Below, one piece after another: positions 60,119 through 64,000 of a stretch of 64,000 bases of DNA. The translations under genes were made by a program, and so were the position numbers. The notes beneath the pieces are model-generated. The model made no database searches, was not told the origin of the DNA, and saw only the letters and a program-made list of their open reading frames with translations. Source of the DNA: Chitinophagales bacterium (lineage in GTDB: Bacteria > Bacteroidota > Bacteroidia > Chitinophagales > Chitinophagaceae); the NCBI GenBank assembly GCA_017303415.1, contig JAFLBJ010000001.1, forward strand, positions 1,984,001 to 2,048,000, given 5' to 3'. Position 1 is the first letter of the stretch, and every line of letters starts with the position of its first letter.

Positions 60119-61444
60119 TTAATATCTGTACAACTCAGACTTGAACGGTCCATTCTGGGGAATACCCAGATAAGAGGCCTGCTCATTGGTCAGTACATCC
60201 AGTTCCACACCGATCTTGGCGAGGTGCAGACGGGCTACTTTCTCATCCAGGTGTTTGGGAAGAACATATACTTTGTTTTCGTAGCTCTTGTGGTTGGTCC
60301 ATAATTCGATCTGGGCCAGGGTCTGGTTGGTGAAGGAGTTACTCATTACAAAGGAGGGGTGACCCGTAGCGCAACCCAGGTTAACCAGGCGGCCTTCGGC
60401 CAACAGAATGATATCCTTACCATCTACATTGTAGAGGTCAACCTGAGGTTTGATCGTGTCTTTGGTATGACCGTAGTTGTCATTCAACCAGGCTACGTCG
60501 ATCTCGATATCAAAGTGACCGATATTGCAGACAATGGCTTTGTCTTTCATCAATTTGAAATGTTCGCCTGTGATCAGGTCGCGGCAACCGGAAGCGGTTA
60601 CAACGATATCCGCTTCTTTCACGGCGTCTTTCATTTTCTTCACTTCAAAACCGTCCATAGCAGCCTGAAGAGCACAGATCGGATCGATCTCAGTAACGAT
60701 CACACGGCAACCGGCACCGGCCAAAGAGGCAGCGGAACCTTTACCTACATCACCATAACCACCTACAACAGCCACTTTACCTGCCAGCATCACGTCAGTG
60801 GCGCGGCGGATACTGTCAACCAGTGATTCCTTACAACCGTATTTGTTGTCAAATTTCGATTTGGTTACGCTATCGTTTACGTTGATGGCGGGAATAGGCA
60901 GGGTGCCTTTTGCCATACGCTCATACAGACGGTGAACACCAGTAGTGGTTTCTTCACTCAGTCCTTTCACATGCTGGATCAGTTCGGGGTACACATCGAA
61001 TACCATATTGGTCAGGTCACCACCATCATCGAGGATCATGTTCAGGGGGCGGTCAGCACCACCAAAGAACAGGGTCTGCTCGATACACCAGTCAGCTTCC
61101 GCTTGTGTCTGCCCTTTCCAGGCAAATACACCAATACCGGCAGCAGCAATCGCCGCAGCAGCATGGTCCTGGGTAGAAAAGATATTACAGGAACTCCATT
61201 TTACTTCGGCACCCAGGGCAACCAGGGTTTCGATCAAAACGGCGGTCTGGATGGTCATATGTAAACATCCGGCGACACGGGCACCTTTCAGGGGTTGGCT
61301 TGCGCCATATTCATTACGGAGGGCCATCAGACCGGGCATTTCAGCCTCAGCAAGACGGATCTCTTTACGACCCCACTCAGCCAGTTCAATATTGGCCACT
61401 TTATAGGGCAATTTGAAATCAATGGATTTGGTAGTTGTAGACAT
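60119..61444 (-). CDS. ahcY: Adenosylhomocysteinase
   Basis: A 441-residue NAD-dependent enzyme that hydrolyses S-adenosylhomocysteine to adenosine and homocysteine, removing the product of methyltransferases. It shows [20 protein letters not shown] near the start, the NAD loop [26 protein letters not shown] and the C-terminal [18 protein letters not shown] with the conserved Lys and Tyr. It has its own promoter on the minus strand and is divergent from an Lrp-family regulator, which might control it (inference). Confidence 0.97.
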   Translation of the reverse strand: MSTTTKSIDFKLPYKVANIELAEWGRKEIRLAEAEMPGLMALRNEYGASQPLKGARVAGCLHMTIQTAVLIETLVALGAEVKWSSCNIFSTQDHAAAAIAAAGIGVFAWKGQTQAEADWCIEQTLFFGGADRPLNMILDDGGDLTNMVFDVYPELIQHVKGLSEETTTGVHRLYERMAKGTLPIPAINVNDSVTKSKFDNKYGCKESLVDSIRRATDVMLAGKVAVVGGYGDVGKGSAASLAGAGCRVIVTEIDPICALQAAMDGFEVKKMKDAVKEADIVVTASGCRDLITGEHFKLMKDKAIVCNIGHFDIEIDVAWLNDNYGHTKDTIKPQVDLYNVDGKDIILLAEGRLVNLGCATGHPSFVMSNSFTNQTLAQIELWTNHKSYENKVYVLPKHLDEKVARLHLAKIGVELDVLTNEQASYLGIPQNGPFKSELYRY

Positions 61445-61463
61445 GCTTTAGGTTTTATAGCCA

Positions 61464-61496
61464 CAAAGGTAGGCTCATAGTGGAATATTCCAACAA
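61464..61496 (-). promoter_or_regulatory. Promoter of ahcY (-7 and -33 boxes)
   Basis: On the minus strand TTGTTG (61491-61496) and TACCTTTG (61464-61471) are separated by 19 bases, a full match to the Bacteroidota promoter pattern. The start codon is 19 bases downstream of the -7 box. No SAH riboswitch is seen. Confidence 0.65.
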
Positions 61497-61561
61497 TTAT
61501 TGATAATTTAGTGTTTTATTCTAAAATAGCTTTCTTTTATTATTGAATATTCTGTCTACTT

Positions 61562-62071
61562 ATGAAAAAAATGAGCAAAAAAGAGGATAATACTATGACC
61601 GCTCCTTCTCTGGACACAAAGGACATGGAAATACTGTCCCTTTTGCAGGAAAATGCCCGGATGTCGGTCAAAGAAATAGCAGAAAGGGTGCATTTAACCC
61701 CGACCCCTGTTCATGAAAGGATCAAACGCCTGGAAGATACCGGGGTGATTAAACAGTACGCGGCCTTATTGGATCCGGCCAGTGTAAAGAAAAGCCTGAT
61801 GGTTATCTGTTATGTTTCCATTAGGCAACATAATAAGAACGCGGGTATCAAATTCATCAAAGCCATTCAGGAAATGCCCGAAGTGATCGAGTGTTATAAT
61901 ATCTCGGGCGAATTTGATTTTATGCTAAAAGTGGTGGCGGAAAATATGGATTCCTACTACAATTTTCATGTCAACAAACTCAGCCAGATCGAGAACATGG
62001 GGCAGGTGCAGAGTGTGTTTGTGATGGGAGTGATTAAGGATACGCATGTGTTGGTGGAGCGTGAGGCGTGA
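61562..62071 (+). CDS. Lrp/AsnC-family transcription regulator
   Basis: A 169-residue DNA-binding regulator. The N-terminal winged helix-turn-helix contains LLQENARMSVKEIAERVHLT and PTPVHERIKRLEDTGVIKQY (about 30-66), and the C-terminal RAM/ligand-binding domain shows VIECYNISGEFDFMLKVV. Lrp proteins sense amino acids and control their metabolism as octamers or dimers. It is divergent from ahcY, so control of methionine/homocysteine recycling is a reasonable guess. The start could be the ATG at 61562, 61571 or 61595. The last codons and TGA lie in a family D palindrome. Confidence 0.9.
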   Translation: MKKMSKKEDNTMTAPSLDTKDMEILSLLQENARMSVKEIAERVHLTPTPVHERIKRLEDTGVIKQYAALLDPASVKKSLMVICYVSIRQHNKNAGIKFIKAIQEMPEVIECYNISGEFDFMLKVVAENMDSYYNFHVNKLSQIENMGQVQSVFVMGVIKDTHVLVEREA

Positions 62072-62118
62072 ATCGTGAGACGTGAAAGGTCTCACGATTC
62101 ACGATTCACGTCTCACGT
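62060..62118. repeat. Heptamer palindrome, family D (fourth copy)
   Basis: CGTGAGGCGTGAATCGTGAG units pair with a right arm of CTCACGATTCACGATTCACG units around a 4-base centre. The Lrp TGA (62069-62071) and the convergent GNAT TGA (62099-62101, minus) are both within the arms, and the last five GNAT codons (VRRES) are made of repeat. Confidence 0.85.
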
Positions 62119-62599
62119 CTTTCTCCATCACAAAATCATCCATCACAAATCCATTTCCAATATCAAGTACCACTTCTTCCCGCACTATAAAACCAAGACG
62201 GTCGTAGAAGGTTTTTGCCGGATTGTTTTTATTGACCTGTAAGATGATCTTTTTTCCCCCTTGCTTTTTTACGGCATCATTTACCTGATCAACCAGTGCT
62301 CTTCCGGTTCCTTTGCCGTGCTGCGAGGGTAGGACATACAGTTTATGCAATTTGAATTCTTCGGAGGAAAGACGCTGATAAGCGGCGAATCCCACCAGAG
62401 TATTCTGGTTTTCCGCGAGCAGAAAAACACAGCCTTCTTCCATTTGTTTTTGCAGGGCTGCTTCGCTGTACATCATTTCAAGCATATAATCTATCTGCTC
62501 GCTGGAAATAATGGAACTATAGGTTTCGGGCCAGATCGCAAAAGCCAGCGACCGGATGTGGGGAATGTCTTCTTGTTTGGCTTCTCTGATGGATCGCAT
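62099..62599 (-). CDS. GNAT-family N-acetyltransferase
   Basis: A 166-residue acetyltransferase with the acetyl-CoA loop VLPSQHGKGTGRALVDQV (Q-x-x-G-x-G/A) and ILQVNKNNPAKTFYDRLGF near the end, typical of small-molecule or protein acetylators. The substrate is unknown. It starts with ATG just before a family C element, and its C-terminus (DVRRES) and stop are encoded by a family D palindrome, so the last residues may differ from its orthologues. It is convergent with the Lrp gene. Confidence 0.85.
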   Translation of the reverse strand: MRSIREAKQEDIPHIRSLAFAIWPETYSSIISSEQIDYMLEMMYSEAALQKQMEEGCVFLLAENQNTLVGFAAYQRLSSEEFKLHKLYVLPSQHGKGTGRALVDQVNDAVKKQGGKKIILQVNKNNPAKTFYDRLGFIVREEVVLDIGNGFVMDDFVMEKDVRRES

Positions 62600-62603
62600 T
62601 ATC

Positions 62604-62694
62604 GAATAAATAAGCGTCCCTTAGTGCCAGGGCGTCCTGCAGTTAAATTTACTGCGAAGTTGCAAAGGCGCTAAGGGAACGCGGGGAGGTTAGC
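62604..62694. repeat. Imperfect palindrome, family C (second copy)
   Basis: The inner arms GCGTCCCTTAGTGCC and GGCGCTAAGGGAACGC face each other across about 45 bases. Read on the minus strand the outer end is TAACCTCCCCGCGTTCCCTT, then AGCGCCTTTGC, the same motif order as the element at 9314-9391. The first bases give the TAA stop of icd. Confidence 0.7.
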
Positions 62695-63922
62695 CTAATT
62701 TTTTCTTCAGGTTTTCATCAATGGCATCCAGGAATTCCTCAGTATAGAGGTAATGTTCTCCATGATTCACCTTGTTACCATGGATACATACCGCGAGGTC
62801 CTTTGTCATCTTACCACTTTCTACTGTTTCAATACACACAGCCTCCAGGGCATTGGCAAAATCGATCAGGGCCTGATTGTTATCCAGTTTACCACGAAAA
62901 GCCAAGCCACGTGTCCAGGCAAAGATCGACGCGATGGGGTTGGTGGATGTGGGCTTACCCTTCTGATGTTCACGGTAGTGACGTGTCACTGTTCCGTGAG
63001 CGGCTTCAGCTTCCATTGTTTTCCCGTCAGGTGTGATCAATACGGAGGTCATGAGGCCGAGTGAACCAAATCCCTGGGCAACCGTATCGCTTTGTACATC
63101 ACCATCATAATTCTTACAAGCCCAGACAAAATTGCCATTCCATTTCAGGGCGCTGGCCACCATGTCATCGATCAGGCGATGTTCATAGATGATACCGGCG
63201 GCATCAAATTTGGCCTTGAATTCATTTTGATAGATCTCTTCAAAAATATCTTTGAAACGCCCATCGTATTTCTTGAGGATGGTATTCTTGGTGGAGAGAT
63301 AAAGAGGCCATTTTTTGCTCAGGGCCATATTGAAGCAGCTCCGTGCAAAGCCAATGATACTTTCATCGGTATTGTACATGGTCATGGCCACTCCATCGCC
63401 TTTATAATTGTACACTTCAAAAACCTGCGCTTCGCCACCACCTTCGGGTGTAAAGGTCATGGTGAGCTTTCCTTTTCCTTTGATCACGGTATCCGTAGCC
63501 CGGTATTGGTCACCAAATGCATGACGTCCCACAATGATGGGGGCGGTCCAATTGGTCACAAGACGGGGTACATTCTTCATTACGATCGGTTCGCGGAATA
63601 CAGTGCCATCCAGAATATTCCGGATCGTTCCATTGGGGCTCTTCCACATTTGTTTCAGGTTGAACTCTTTTACCCTTGCTTCATCCGGGGTAATGGTGGC
63701 ACACTTGATACCCACACCATGTTCTTTGATCGCATTGGCTGCATCAATCGTGACCTGGTCATTGGTCGCATCCCGATACTCCATACCGAGGTCATAGTAT
63801 TTGATATCCACTTCCAAATAAGGAAGGATGAGTTTGTCTTTGATGAATTTCCAGATAATCCTTGTCATTTCATCGCCGTCCAGTTCCACGACTGGATTGG
63901 CCACCTTGATTTTTTGTGCCAT
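62690..63922 (-). CDS. icd: NADP-dependent isocitrate dehydrogenase
   Basis: A 410-residue enzyme of the eukaryote-like NADP-IDH group, which oxidises isocitrate to 2-oxoglutarate in the TCA cycle. It shows [40 protein letters not shown] (substrate loop with the phosphate-binding Ser), the metal-binding [10 protein letters not shown] and [20 protein letters not shown], and [16 protein letters not shown] for NADP. It is complete. With sucC it marks an oxidative TCA cycle. A promoter is visible 26 bases upstream; the remaining 78 bases to the right window edge hold nothing else. Confidence 0.96.
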   Translation of the reverse strand: MAQKIKVANPVVELDGDEMTRIIWKFIKDKLILPYLEVDIKYYDLGMEYRDATNDQVTIDAANAIKEHGVGIKCATITPDEARVKEFNLKQMWKSPNGTIRNILDGTVFREPIVMKNVPRLVTNWTAPIIVGRHAFGDQYRATDTVIKGKGKLTMTFTPEGGGEAQVFEVYNYKGDGVAMTMYNTDESIIGFARSCFNMALSKKWPLYLSTKNTILKKYDGRFKDIFEEIYQNEFKAKFDAAGIIYEHRLIDDMVASALKWNGNFVWACKNYDGDVQSDTVAQGFGSLGLMTSVLITPDGKTMEAEAAHGTVTRHYREHQKGKPTSTNPIASIFAWTRGLAFRGKLDNNQALIDFANALEAVCIETVESGKMTKDLAVCIHGNKVNHGEHYLYTEEFLDAIDENLKKKLG

Positions 63923-63948
63923 AATTCTTGTAATGTTTTGAATAGCTG

Positions 63949-63977
63949 CAAATTTAGGGGTTTCCGTAAATGTTCAA
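63949..63977 (-). promoter_or_regulatory. Promoter of icd (-7 and -33 boxes)
   Basis: On the minus strand TAAATTTG (63949-63956) and an upstream TTG (63975-63977) are 18 bases apart. The -7 box lies 26 bases before the start codon. Confidence 0.55.
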
Positions 63978-64000
63978 CCCGATACCCGAATCGGGCATTT

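Noticed and set aside
61445-61561. SAH riboswitch before ahcY
   Set aside because: The leader after the predicted start is under 20 bases, too short for the aptamer.
10244-62118. CRISPR array from the repeated GTGAGRC units
   Set aside because: Units are 7 bp, lie in inverted arms, have no spacers and occur as isolated palindromes; no cas gene is present.

Overview
The window looks like chromosomal DNA of a Bacteroidota member, most likely a Chitinophagaceae-like soil or freshwater bacterium (the family is inference). The signs are: many Bacteroidota-type -7 promoter boxes (TAnnTTTG) with few Shine-Dalgarno sequences; TonB-dependent receptors with an N-terminal carboxypeptidase-regulatory domain; a Porin_10 protein; a type IX secretion plug protein; a HYC_CC_PP protein; and a MoxR/DUF58 operon. 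Genes are dense on both strands. There is no transposase, phage gene, rRNA or CRISPR array, and no stretch over 300 bases lacks a gene or RNA.

Layout. 1-3.3 kb: an APH-family kinase cut by the left edge, an SMP-30-like lipoprotein and two unknown lipoproteins. 3.4-12.7 kb: tRNA-Leu(CAG), a DMT transporter and dapD on the minus strand; then tRNA-modification and maturation genes (Sua5/YrdC family, CCA-adding enzyme, miaA), a GT9 glycosyltransferase and a pRiA4b ORF-3-like gene; then a FadL-type porin coupled to a Tyr/Asn/Ser-rich lipoprotein. 12.7-21.3 kb: proS, an RDD protein, an operon SpoIIM-DUF4129-DUF4350-MoxR-DUF58, and truB. 21.4-33.9 kb: a BamA/TamA-like protein, an SpoU methyltransferase, a LolC/E-like permease, the T9SS plug, SRP RNA, a transaldolase-like aldolase, sucC, an aminotransferase paired with a KamA-like radical-SAM enzyme, and punA. 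33.9-36 kb: a Porin_10 protein.

36.0-48.7 kb is a heavy-metal island. It holds a HYC_CC_PP protein, a secreted HMA protein with a metallothionein-like tail, a TlpA thioredoxin, a TonB receptor with its own HMA domain, a second TonB receptor behind a DtxR-type palindrome, a small conserved protein, a giant CzcA-TolC fusion and a CusB-type adaptor. Together they could bind, import and export a transition metal across both membranes. 48.8-64 kb: tex, an ATP-grasp-like protein, an alpha/beta-hydrolase lipoprotein and a class I glutamine amidotransferase, another TonB receptor, a sialate O-acetylesterase, ahcY, an Lrp regulator, a GNAT protein and icd.

The most unusual non-coding signal is a set of at least eleven intergenic elements, ten of them imperfect palindromes. 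Their arms are degenerate short tandem units (7, 8 or about 9 bp). The units differ between families but the architecture is shared. The four GTGAGRC-type copies each sit between convergent genes and supply the stop codons of both neighbours (8 of 8). A second notable pattern is several genes whose -7 promoter box lies only 3-6 bases before the start codon, predicting leaderless mRNAs.
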